Origin: RUG13409 sp045616985
Lineage (GTDB): Bacteria > Bacillota > Clostridia > Peptostreptococcales > Anaerovoracaceae
Reading direction: 5' to 3'
DNA length: 64,000 nt
Assembly (NCBI GenBank): GCA_045616985.1
Contig: JAZLHU010000042.1
Coordinates: forward strand, 1 to 64,000
Within the stretch, counting starts at the first letter, position 1. Each line of letters starts with the position of its first letter. A model generated the notes under the pieces. That model had not been told where the DNA came from, ran no database searches, and saw only the letters and a list, made by a program, of their open reading frames with translations. Positions 14,360 to 21,734 of this stretch are shown here, in pieces. Made by a program: the position numbers and the translations under genes.

Positions 14360-14372
14360 CATTAAGCTGTCT

Positions 14373-16679
14373 TTATTTCGCAAAATCTCTGAATAGGAAT
14401 GTTACGACCTGGCCTCTTGAGCAATCATCATTCGGTGAGAATGTTGTGCTTGTTGTCCCGTCTGTAATCTTCTCAGACAATGCCCAACGAACTGCTTCTG
14501 TGTAGTACTCTCCTGATACTACATCTGACATATTCATATAATAATTTACAACAGGTTTACCTGCGTATCTCCAAAGAAATGTAACTGCCTCTGCGCGGCT
14601 TACATTTTTTTCAGGTTCAAATGTTGTTTCACTTGTACCATTGGTAATACCTTTTTCTACTGCCCAAAGAACTGCCTTATAGTATTCACTCTCTTTTACA
14701 TCCGTTATATCCGTAAACTTACAGCTTGTTAAAGCTGGCTCAGGTTTTCCTGCAGCCTTCCAAAGGAATGTTACCATCTGCGCTCTGCTTGTTATGCCGT
14801 TTGGACTAAAGTGTGTTTCATTAAGTCCATCTATAATCTTGTTTTCTTTAGCCCAATTGACTGCTTCGAAGTAGAATACTCCTTCAGGAACATCTACAAA
14901 TGTATTATTATCTGAACCAGGTGCGGAATAAACCATATTCCCTTCAAACCATGTTGAAACAACCTTTGTCTCACCAATTTCAGTGCTTTCACATGTAAAA
15001 ACATCTTTATCTGCGAGCACAAAGTCTGCCCATTTGCCGACCTTGATGCTGCCTCTCTCATCTTCGAGTCCGAGTTGCCAAGCACCGTTAAGTGTCAGTC
15101 CCTGAAATGCCTGTTCAATTGTAACCAGCTCATCCTTATCGTACACTGGAAACAGTTTTCCCGTTGCAGGGTCTATCATTTGTCCAGTAACAGCGATTTC
15201 CATAATTCCAAAAGGATCTTGCGGACTAGGCTCGTTAGCAGGATTATCTGAATGGCTGGATACCTTAACACCAGCATCAAAGAAAGATTTTATTGGATAC
15301 GCTTGATAAATATATTCTGGCTCTAAGTACCCTGATAAATATGCATTGCCTTCGTCGCTATTAGCAATATGCCAGGTCATACCGGCGCTACATGCGATGT
15401 TATTATCAGCAAAACGTTTATAATCTTCTTGACGTACATTACGCATATGAACCATGCAATTGCGATGTATTCCGTCACCGCCTTTGATATAGGCATCTGT
15501 GGTATCTTTAATAGCAGCATCGCCCATAACATGAGTATGCACAGTTAAACCTTTTGCATTGCACTCTTTAGTGATTTCAGCCAGGCGATCAACTGCCCAA
15601 AAGCTTTTATAAACAGTGCCATCCTTATAAGGCTCAAGCAGTGCTCCTGTCTTGGTCTCAACAACACCGTCCATAAATATCTTTAAATATTCCGGAAGCA
15701 CATGATTTGTTCCGTATTCTTTATTAAGGGAAACAAGATAATCAATTTCTTTGCTAATGTCTGTTTGCCAAGGCTCCACCTCATAGGTCATAGGGAAAAC
15801 AATATGAAGCTTTTCTCCTTTGTCTAAACGATTTGCAGCTGCATAGAGTTTGCTTGGATGGAACATATTACTCCATCCGTCCAGTGCCATAGTATAGCCT
15901 GTGGAAAGCAGTAAATCTTGTGTTTCAAGAATTGAAATTTCTGCAATCTGATCATCAATAGTCTCATTTTGGTCAATTCCACCCATACGCATCATATAAC
16001 CTGTAACACGTTCTTCAGAATATCCAGTAGGATACCCATTATCATCAAGCGCAAGATAACCACCATCTATTTCATTAATTAAAACTCCGCCTTTACCATC
16101 AATAATACCGCTGCGCTTCAAACATTCTGAATTGCAAAATGCATGGTGTCCACCCTGATCAAATATTATCGTTGACACCCCGTGTGTGACACTGTCCAGT
16201 TCCTCTAAAGTCAGTGGATCTATCATAAAAGTAAGGTAGTTCCAACCAAAGCCAAATAGCGAAGTTTTTCCGGCCTTTTTCGCTGCAAGAGTGGCTGCAT
16301 CAAGCTTTTGCAATACAGCTTCTTTGTCATCTTCTGTTGAAAACATAAGACCGCCCTTCATATTTTCCATACCAAATTTCATGGTGTAGTGCGAATGACC
16401 ATCGGTGCAACCCGGCATTACCATACCTTTGCCTCGGTGATCGACAATCTCGGTAACGCCATCTTTAATGTATGCTGCAGCTCCGGCCTCGTCACCAACA
16501 TAAATAAACTTGCCGTCTTTGATTGCCATAGCTTCGGCAACAGGTTTGTCAGCCTCAGCAGTACGGATTATGCCATACACCACAGTGTCAGCATAAGCAT
16601 CTTTTGCCAATGCAGTGGTCGGCAAAAGTCCTACAACCATAATCATTGCTAATAAAACTACTAACATTCTTTTTTTCAT
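14373..16679 (-). CDS. Secreted SLH-anchored amidohydrolase (YtcJ-like)
   Basis: 768 aa. Residues 1-26 are a signal peptide ending in ALA. The middle is an amidohydrolase-3 (YtcJ-like) domain with the metal site GCTDGHSHY (His95 and His97), a later HTHVMGDAA pair and SSHSDNP. Three SLH repeats fill the C-terminus (about 590-768, each with a W(A/T)-x-E-K-x-I-x-(D/N)G core, such as NWAKENKIIDGL), which bind secondary wall polymer. So it acts outside the cell, attached to the envelope. Substrate is unknown; such enzymes cleave amide or related C-N bonds. An AGGGAA site precedes the ATG. It lies alone inside element B. A surface amidohydrolase in a mobile unit suggests acquisition by transfer. 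Confidence 0.88.
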   Translation of the reverse strand: MKKRMLVVLLAMIMVVGLLPTTALAKDAYADTVVYGIIRTAEADKPVAEAMAIKDGKFIYVGDEAGAAAYIKDGVTEIVDHRGKGMVMPGCTDGHSHYTMKFGMENMKGGLMFSTEDDKEAVLQKLDAATLAAKKAGKTSLFGFGWNYLTFMIDPLTLEELDSVTHGVSTIIFDQGGHHAFCNSECLKRSGIIDGKGGVLINEIDGGYLALDDNGYPTGYSEERVTGYMMRMGGIDQNETIDDQIAEISILETQDLLLSTGYTMALDGWSNMFHPSKLYAAANRLDKGEKLHIVFPMTYEVEPWQTDISKEIDYLVSLNKEYGTNHVLPEYLKIFMDGVVETKTGALLEPYKDGTVYKSFWAVDRLAEITKECNAKGLTVHTHVMGDAAIKDTTDAYIKGGDGIHRNCMVHMRNVRQEDYKRFADNNIACSAGMTWHIANSDEGNAYLSGYLEPEYIYQAYPIKSFFDAGVKVSSHSDNPANEPSPQDPFGIMEIAVTGQMIDPATGKLFPVYDKDELVTIEQAFQGLTLNGAWQLGLEDERGSIKVGKWADFVLADKDVFTCESTEIGETKVVSTWFEGNMVYSAPGSDNNTFVDVPEGVFYFEAVNWAKENKIIDGLNETHFSPNGITSRAQMVTFLWKAAGKPEPALTSCKFTDITDVKESEYYKAVLWAVEKGITNGTSETTFEPEKNVSRAEAVTFLWRYAGKPVVNYYMNMSDVVSGEYYTEAVRWALSEKITDGTTSTTFSPNDDCSRGQVVTFLFRDFAK

Positions 16680-16770
16680 AATTGGAATTCCCTTCTACAA
16701 AGTTCCTATTCTTAAATAGCATATAGAACATAACTGGTTTATTCTTTTATTTAAGTCTTTTGTCCATATG

Positions 16771-16908
16771 TTAAGAGTTAGACAGTCTGCATTTTACTTC
16801 AGGATTAGAATTACCGCATCCAGTTAAAACAGATGCACATACTGCAAATAATAAAACAAATATAAAAACAAATCGTACAGTGTTGCGTTTAATAATAGAT
16901 TTTTTCAT
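16771..16908 (-). pseudogene. Truncated lipoprotein fragment
   Basis: 45 codons starting MKKSIIKRNTVRFVFIF, with a lipoprotein signal peptide and lipobox LTGC, then only about 14 residues before a stop. The ATG has no ribosome binding site. The signal peptide is convincing, the rest is missing, so it is most likely the 5' remnant of a lipoprotein gene, perhaps cut when the mobile unit was assembled. A genuine tiny lipoprotein cannot be excluded. Confidence 0.4.
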
Positions 16909-17077
16909 TTGCGTGGCACTCATAGTGTTACTAAAAACATTACGATTCCTTCTTTGAGAATCATACTTTAAGCTACAATTCATATTGTACCAAAGACGAA
17001 CATGGATTTCTACTTAGGTAAAACATTTATTCTTACCATCAAAAAATGCCCCGTTTGAGGCTTTTTATTGTCGAATC

Positions 17078-17099
17078 TGGCTGACTACTGAATAGTAAC
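17078..17099 (-). repeat. Third copy of the IS66-type inverted repeat
   Basis: Reverse complement begins GTTACTATTCAG and differs from the element A repeat at one position (GTCAGCC instead of GTTAGCC). It ends 9 bp before the HAD gene stop codon (17109-17111). Confidence 0.8.
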
Positions 17100-17108
17100 A
17101 TACAATTC

Positions 17109-17789
17109 TTAAACCATTTCCTTTAAGTCATCGGCTGAATTTATATATATTTTAGGAGCTCCGTCTCCTGTAAATTTTTCTCTTTCGCATACAGACCACG
17201 GCACGCAGCATGTATCCATCCCTGCCCTGTTTCCACTGGAAAAATCACTTGGAGCATCCCCTATAAATAATGTGTTTTCAGGTTCAACACCTGCAAGCTT
17301 GCAGGCAAGCAATGCCGGTTCAGGATTTGGCTTTAACACGGGAGAATCATCTTCCCCTACAATTGCATCAAATAAATCGTACATTCCGAAAAATTTAAGT
17401 TCGTTTGATACAATATTATGTCGTCCGGAAGTAACCATCATGATTTTGGCACCTTTTGATTTAAGATATTGCATAGCCTCTTTCAGTCCGGGGTATTCTT
17501 TCATAAGTTCAGGATGTCCCGTATGATTTGACCAGTAAGTATTAACAACCTCATCAATAGAAAGATCATTATCCTTTTCTGCATATTCACTTAAAAAGCC
17601 GGCACAAGCCTCCGGAACAGAGTAACCAAAATATTTGGATATATCGCCGTCTTTTAATTGCACCTTATTGTTAAATGTGGCTACGGTAAGACGCCAAGCA
17701 TTAAATATTGCTCCATTTGTGTTAAGTGCAGTTCCGTCACAATCAAATATAAAACCTTTGTACTTTCTGTTAAACATTGAATTTTTCAT
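17109..17789 (-). CDS. HAD-superfamily phosphatase (phosphoglycolate phosphatase/beta-PGM-like)
   Basis: 226 aa. Motif I is FDCDGTALN (nucleophile in DCDGT), a helical cap follows, motif II is MVTSG, motif III includes LKPNPEP and motif IV is FIGDAPSDF. This is the subfamily I layout of phosphoglycolate phosphatases and beta-phosphoglucomutases. Substrate cannot be read from sequence. It is divergent from a second HAD gene 48 bp away. Its stop codon is only 2 bp from the island edge, and its probable terminator is now at 5982-6009. Confidence 0.85.
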   Translation of the reverse strand: MKNSMFNRKYKGFIFDCDGTALNTNGAIFNAWRLTVATFNNKVQLKDGDISKYFGYSVPEACAGFLSEYAEKDNDLSIDEVVNTYWSNHTGHPELMKEYPGLKEAMQYLKSKGAKIMMVTSGRHNIVSNELKFFGMYDLFDAIVGEDDSPVLKPNPEPALLACKLAGVEPENTLFIGDAPSDFSSGNRAGMDTCCVPWSVCEREKFTGDGAPKIYINSADDLKEMV

Positions 17790-17837
17790 CTTCTTTCTAT
17801 ATAATACTCTGCGTATACATTACATTGAGGAGTAATT

Positions 17838-18485
17838 ATGAAATACGTAATTTTCGATATGGACGGGGTTCTTTTTGACACCGAAGAACTTACCGTAAAA
17901 TGCTGGCTTGAGGCAACAAAACCTTACAATATGCAAAATGTTGAAGAAACCTTTATGCGCTGTATCGGCACTAACGAAGAAACCACCGAACGAATTTTTT
18001 TACAGGAATACGGCGATCAATATCCTATTCACCAAATTAAAATTGAAGAAGAAAATCTGGTACGACAGTATATCAATACCGATGGTCCTGTAAAAAAACC
18101 GTACGTTGATTATATTCTTGAATATTTAACAACTCATGGATATGAAGTTTCGTTGGCATCGTCCACAGATTATGATGACGTAATGAACGAAATCCGACTG
18201 GCCGGGTTTGATAAATATTTCAAATATGTCATCGGCGGCGATCGTGTAACACACGGAAAACCGGATCCTGAAATTTTTTTAAAAGCCTGTGAACTTCTTG
18301 GCTGCAAACCTGAGGAAGCATTTATAATTGAGGATTCGTATAACGGGATCAGAGCTGCTGCTAAAGCCGGCGCAAAGCCGATAATGGTCCCGGATATGCT
18401 TCCGGCAAATGACGAAATGCGCGCACTGGCAGTGTCCGTACAGCCTTCGTTAAAAGAAGCCTTAGACTATATCATACATCATTAA
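17838..18485 (+). CDS. HAD-superfamily hydrolase, beta-phosphoglucomutase-like
   Basis: 215 aa starting MKYVIFDMDGVLFDTEEL, with motif I DMDGV, motif II SLASST, motif III GKPDPEIF and motif IV IIEDSYNGIRAAAKAG. The DxDGV and EDS forms are typical of beta-phosphoglucomutase-like and sugar-phosphate phosphatase HADs. GAGGAG precedes the ATG and a TATAAT lies in the 48-bp divergent spacer. It converges on araM and overlaps its end by 4 bp. Placed beside a sugar/polyol-phosphate cluster, it may dephosphorylate or isomerise one of its intermediates; this is inferred. Confidence 0.85.
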   Translation: MKYVIFDMDGVLFDTEELTVKCWLEATKPYNMQNVEETFMRCIGTNEETTERIFLQEYGDQYPIHQIKIEEENLVRQYINTDGPVKKPYVDYILEYLTTHGYEVSLASSTDYDDVMNEIRLAGFDKYFKYVIGGDRVTHGKPDPEIFLKACELLGCKPEEAFIIEDSYNGIRAAAKAGAKPIMVPDMLPANDEMRALAVSVQPSLKEALDYIIHH

Positions 18486-19855
18486 TTATCTTCGCAAACA
18501 TCCCTTACAAAGGCTGCATACTCTTTTGTAAGACCAAGATCCCAAATAAGTGTTGATGTCAGATATTTTGCTCTGACATCCCTTGAACCAAGGAATGCAT
18601 CCACAGTATCATCTATACTGATGCCTATATCGCTTGGATGAAGCGGCATTCCCGTGGCTGCCATTTTTTTATATAAATAATCGTAATCCGGAAGCTCTTC
18701 GTCAATTATGTTACAAATCTTATCCCAGTTATTGATTATTGCATCAAGTCTCTTCGCATGAGAAACAGGATCGTTTTTGTGTGCCTTTTCCTCGATTTTG
18801 AAAATTTCGGGAGCGGTTTTACCAAAAAGTCTGTTAACATTTTCAGCCCATGTTTTTTCATCAAAGGCTTTCATACAGGCAAGCGCTTTTTCTTTATTCG
18901 GAATTTCCTGTCTTAGCTTCTTCAATATTTTTAAAGTCAGAATTGTTCCGATACCAACCTGAATTCCGTGAAGATCATAACCCTCACCTCTTTCAAGAGC
19001 CTGCATTTCCCACATATGCGAGAAATAATGTTCAAGGCCCGAAGCCGGTCTTGAAATTTTCGCATAAGACATTGCAATTCCGGCAAGCATCAAGCCTTCG
19101 GCAATCTTTTGAACCGCAGCAAGATCTCTTTTGATAATTTCGTCAGAAGCATCTAAAATTTTTCCCATTGCAGTTCTCATAATTTGTGCAATGCTTTCGC
19201 AATATTCATCACCGTACACAAGTGCTGAAATTCTCCATTCACAAAGTGAACAGAATTTGGCCATCATATCACCGAAGCCTGCCTGCAGCATTCGAAGAGG
19301 TGCATTTGCCATAATTTCCGGGTCAAGCAATACACCGACCGGGGCATGATTATATAATGAAACTTTAACATGATTTACTTCCATAGAAGCCGAATTTGAG
19401 ACAAAACCATCCATCGACGGCGCAGTACCCACGATAGCGCACTTTTTTCCTGCTGCAAATGAAACAACTTTACATGTATCATTGATAACGCCGCTGCCAA
19501 CAGCAAGCAGAAGATCACATTCAGGATCCATTGCCATTGTTACGCTTCCGACCTCCCATTCTGCCGGAGCAATTCTGCTTCCGTTCGTGCATTCTATAAT
19601 GTGAAGTAAATATCTGACTCCTGCCTTATCAAGAATATCGCATACCTTTTCTCCTGCTGCTTTATAAGTATTCTCGTCGCATACGACCATAGGATAACTG
19701 CTGCCGAGGACCCTGAGCATTTCCGTAAGATACCCGATCGCGCCCTTTTCTATTTTAAGATATTCCATAGGACAGCTGTGATGCTTTCCGCATTCGCAGT
19801 TGAAGCCTTCTTTACATACAAGTTCTTCAAGCTTCATTTTATCAAAAGCCGGCAT
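18482..19855 (-). CDS. araM: Glycerol-1-phosphate dehydrogenase, AraM/EgsA family
   Basis: 457 aa. NAD(P)-dependent, metal-dependent dehydrogenase that in B. subtilis AraM interconverts dihydroxyacetone phosphate and sn-glycerol-1-phosphate. Family features: the nucleotide-binding GSGVINDTCK, GTAPSMDGFVSNSAS, and the metal region with GLEHYFSHMWE and DLHGIQVGIGT. It begins with an unusual Cys/His-rich segment (CECGKHHSCP). It is the last gene of a minus-strand cluster with araD, 9 bp downstream. The link with a sugar/polyol-phosphate transporter suggests that a phosphorylated polyol is the real substrate here. The family call is firm; the substrate is inferred. Confidence 0.9.
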   Translation of the reverse strand: MPAFDKMKLEELVCKEGFNCECGKHHSCPMEYLKIEKGAIGYLTEMLRVLGSSYPMVVCDENTYKAAGEKVCDILDKAGVRYLLHIIECTNGSRIAPAEWEVGSVTMAMDPECDLLLAVGSGVINDTCKVVSFAAGKKCAIVGTAPSMDGFVSNSASMEVNHVKVSLYNHAPVGVLLDPEIMANAPLRMLQAGFGDMMAKFCSLCEWRISALVYGDEYCESIAQIMRTAMGKILDASDEIIKRDLAAVQKIAEGLMLAGIAMSYAKISRPASGLEHYFSHMWEMQALERGEGYDLHGIQVGIGTILTLKILKKLRQEIPNKEKALACMKAFDEKTWAENVNRLFGKTAPEIFKIEEKAHKNDPVSHAKRLDAIINNWDKICNIIDEELPDYDYLYKKMAATGMPLHPSDIGISIDDTVDAFLGSRDVRAKYLTSTLIWDLGLTKEYAAFVRDVCEDN

Positions 19856-19864
19856 AATATCCTC

Positions 19865-20578
19865 CTATTTATCCTGTCCGTAATATGCGTTCGGACCGTG
19901 TTTTCTGAAATAATGTCTGTCTTTTATATATTGATCCATCTCTGTCTTCGGGTTTAAGGAAAGACTGATAAAGTCCATCTCCGCAACCTTTTCCGCAACT
20001 ACTGCGTGGTATACGGATTCTGCAGGATCCTTACCCCATGCAAAGGGTCCGTGATTCTTAACGAGAACTGCAGGAACAGCCATCGGATCTGTCCTGGCTG
20101 ATTCAAAAAGATCGCAGATTACCTTTCCCGTTGAAAGCTCATAGTCAGTTTCAACCTCTTCTTTTGTAAGCTCTCTTGTGCATGGTATATCACCGTAGAA
20201 ATAATCGGCCTGGGTGGTACCAAGAGCCGGAATGGCCATGCCTGCCTGAGCAAAGGCAGTTGCATACACCGAATGTGTATGGGTAACGCCGCCCACTTCC
20301 TTGAATCTTCTGTAAATTTCAAGATGGGTCGGTGTATCAGACGACGGTCTTAAGTTTCCTTCAATAAGCTCGCCTGTCAGAAGGTCAACGACAACCATGT
20401 CGTTTGCTGTCATTTTATCGTAGTCAACGCCGGACGGCTTTATAACAACCAGACCCTTTTCGCGGTCTATTCCGCTTACGTTTCCCCAGGTGAAAATAAC
20501 CATGCCGTGTTTAACTAAATCAAGATTTGCCTGAAATACTTTTTCTTTTAATTTCTTAAGCATAACTTCATAACCCAT
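19865..20578 (-). CDS. araD: L-ribulose-5-phosphate 4-epimerase
   Basis: 237 aa class II aldolase/epimerase. The zinc site is formed by THTHSVYATAFAQAG plus a later histidine (KNHGPFAWG), and the phosphate pocket by GNVSG and SSDTPTH. The C-terminal KDRHYFRKHGPNAYYGQ is the AraD signature. It converts L-ribulose-5-phosphate to D-xylulose-5-phosphate, feeding the pentose phosphate pathway. There is no araA or araB nearby, so the ketose phosphate probably comes from imported sugar or polyol phosphate. Separated from the binding-protein gene by a strong hairpin that would lower downstream expression. Confidence 0.92.
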   Translation of the reverse strand: MGYEVMLKKLKEKVFQANLDLVKHGMVIFTWGNVSGIDREKGLVVIKPSGVDYDKMTANDMVVVDLLTGELIEGNLRPSSDTPTHLEIYRRFKEVGGVTHTHSVYATAFAQAGMAIPALGTTQADYFYGDIPCTRELTKEEVETDYELSTGKVICDLFESARTDPMAVPAVLVKNHGPFAWGKDPAESVYHAVVAEKVAEMDFISLSLNPKTEMDQYIKDRHYFRKHGPNAYYGQDK

Positions 20579-20590
20579 TAACTCGGAAAA

Positions 20591-20614
20591 GGCCGCAGCA
20601 CGGAGGCTGCGGCC
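20591..20614 (-). terminator. Strong GC hairpin between binding protein gene and araD
   Basis: Perfect 9-bp stem GGCCGCAGC/GCTGCGGCC with a 6-nt loop followed on the minus strand by CTTTTCC. It may be a partial terminator or mRNA-stabilising hairpin that keeps binding-protein mRNA abundant. Confidence 0.65.
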
Positions 20615-20638
20615 GGATAATTTCTTTCAAGGACTTAA

Positions 20639-21691
20639 TTACTTTACTGTTGCGTAGAGATCGTTCCACTTCTGGATGATTTCTGCCTTCTTAGCAGCAA
20701 GTTCTGCTACAGGTCTTACGACCCACTTGATATCCTTTGTATCCTTAAGCAGAGCGCCTTCAGCAAGCTTGTAGTTGTCGTTTGTGTAACGGCATGTTCC
20801 CTGAAGCTTAGCGGAGAGAGCCGTCTGTCCTTCAGCGGAGTTTACGAAATCAATAAGAGCCTTTGCAGCATTAGGATGCTTTGCTCCCTTGATAACGCCG
20901 CAGCCGCAGGCAGATGCGGATGCACCTTCGTCAGGATAACGAACTTCGATGTTTGTAGCACCTTCCTGAATCTTCTTGATAGCACCGTCTTCATACGTAA
21001 GACCAACAACGTATTCACCGTTCATAGGTCCCTTGAAGCATACGGAAGAAGAATCAACGATTACAAGCTGCGGCATAAGCTTTGCAATGTAGTCCCATGC
21101 AGCGTCAGAGTCAACGCCGAAAACGGACATGATGTTACAGAGGTTGTTCCATGCAGCCGAAGAGCTGTTAGGATCTGAAAGAACGATCTTTCCCTTAAGA
21201 GCAGGGTTAAGAAGGTCTTCATAAGATGTAATGTTGAGTCCGAGTTCCTTTTCAAGATCTGTGTTTACGCAGAAGCAGATCGTGGAAAGGTGGTCCATGT
21301 TGTAGTATCCGTTTGGAGATGGATACATGGACTTTTCTTTTTCATACTGGGAGAGCCATGTTGTATCAAAGATATCCTTGTACATGTCTCCGTCAGAATC
21401 CATGAAGCCGCCCCATACGCAGTCGCCCTGCGGGTCGTTAGCCTCAGCTCTGATTCTGGATGTTGTTTCGCCGATTGTTCCTGTTACAACTTCTACTTCT
21501 ACGTCAGGATATACTTCGTTGAAGCATTCGATGAGAGCATCGATGTCTCCTTCAGTCATTGTAGAGTAAAGAACAAGGTTGCTTTCAAGAGCATTCGGGT
21601 CTTCCTTCTTTTCTTCTTCCTTTGGTGTGCCGCAAGCTGCGAGGCAGAATACCATTGCAAGGGCAAGAAGAATTGCTAAAAGTTTCTTCAT
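20639..21691 (-). CDS. ABC transporter substrate-binding lipoprotein (AfuA/FbpA-like)
   Basis: 350 aa, with a signal peptide and lipobox CLAAC (near residue 19), then a type 2 periplasmic-binding fold starting LVLYSTMTEGDIDALIECF. Similar proteins are often named ferric or thiamine-type binding proteins, but the AfuA branch binds hexose and other sugar phosphates. Here the neighbours are a galactitol-1-phosphate dehydrogenase homologue, AraD and AraM, not iron genes, so a phosphorylated sugar or polyol is the more likely ligand (inference). It is followed by a strong hairpin. An AGGAGG site precedes the ATG. Confidence 0.85.
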   Translation of the reverse strand: MKKLLAILLALAMVFCLAACGTPKEEEKKEDPNALESNLVLYSTMTEGDIDALIECFNEVYPDVEVEVVTGTIGETTSRIRAEANDPQGDCVWGGFMDSDGDMYKDIFDTTWLSQYEKEKSMYPSPNGYYNMDHLSTICFCVNTDLEKELGLNITSYEDLLNPALKGKIVLSDPNSSSAAWNNLCNIMSVFGVDSDAAWDYIAKLMPQLVIVDSSSVCFKGPMNGEYVVGLTYEDGAIKKIQEGATNIEVRYPDEGASASACGCGVIKGAKHPNAAKALIDFVNSAEGQTALSAKLQGTCRYTNDNYKLAEGALLKDTKDIKWVVRPVAELAAKKAEIIQKWNDLYATVK

Positions 21692-21734
21692 TTTTTTCCT
21701 CCTAAAAAAAGTACCTTTTATTTCGATAAAAAGC

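Larger units (their letters stand above)
13892..14372. other. Gene-free stretch holding element A right end and repeats
   Basis: No gene is visible. It contains a loose copy of the 29-nt repeat (13978-14007), a block at 14028-14083 that recurs at 16969-17016, a hairpin at 14135-14166, the right inverted repeat and target duplication of element A, the degenerate left end of element B, a close copy of the 29-nt repeat (14251-14279) and the terminator of the amidohydrolase gene. Confidence 0.7.
14213..17099. mobile_element. Related second unit (element B) with amidohydrolase
   Basis: The right end at 17078-17099 matches the element A inverted repeat at 21 of 22 positions, and the preceding block (16969-17067) resembles the sequence before the element A right end. 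The left end is poor: from 14212 the sequence starts GTTACTGTTCAC, matching 15 of the first 19 bases of the repeat. Flanks are ATACAATG and ATACAATT. No transposase is inside. It is best read as a non-autonomous relative or relic of the same IS66 group. Confidence 0.45.
16680..17108. other. Gene-poor stretch with lipoprotein remnant and element B right end
   Basis: Holds the upstream region of the amidohydrolase gene, a short lipoprotein-like reading frame, a copy of the element A right-end block (16969-17016), a weak hairpin (17041-17067), an inverted repeat (17078-17099) and ATACAATT (17100-17107). No intact gene of normal size is seen. Confidence 0.6.

Noticed and set aside
6029..17099. 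One single 11-kb transposon using only the outer repeats
   Set aside because: The inner repeat copy at 14183-14204 matches the left end better and has the identical 8-bp flank, so the smaller unit is favoured; the larger one cannot be excluded.
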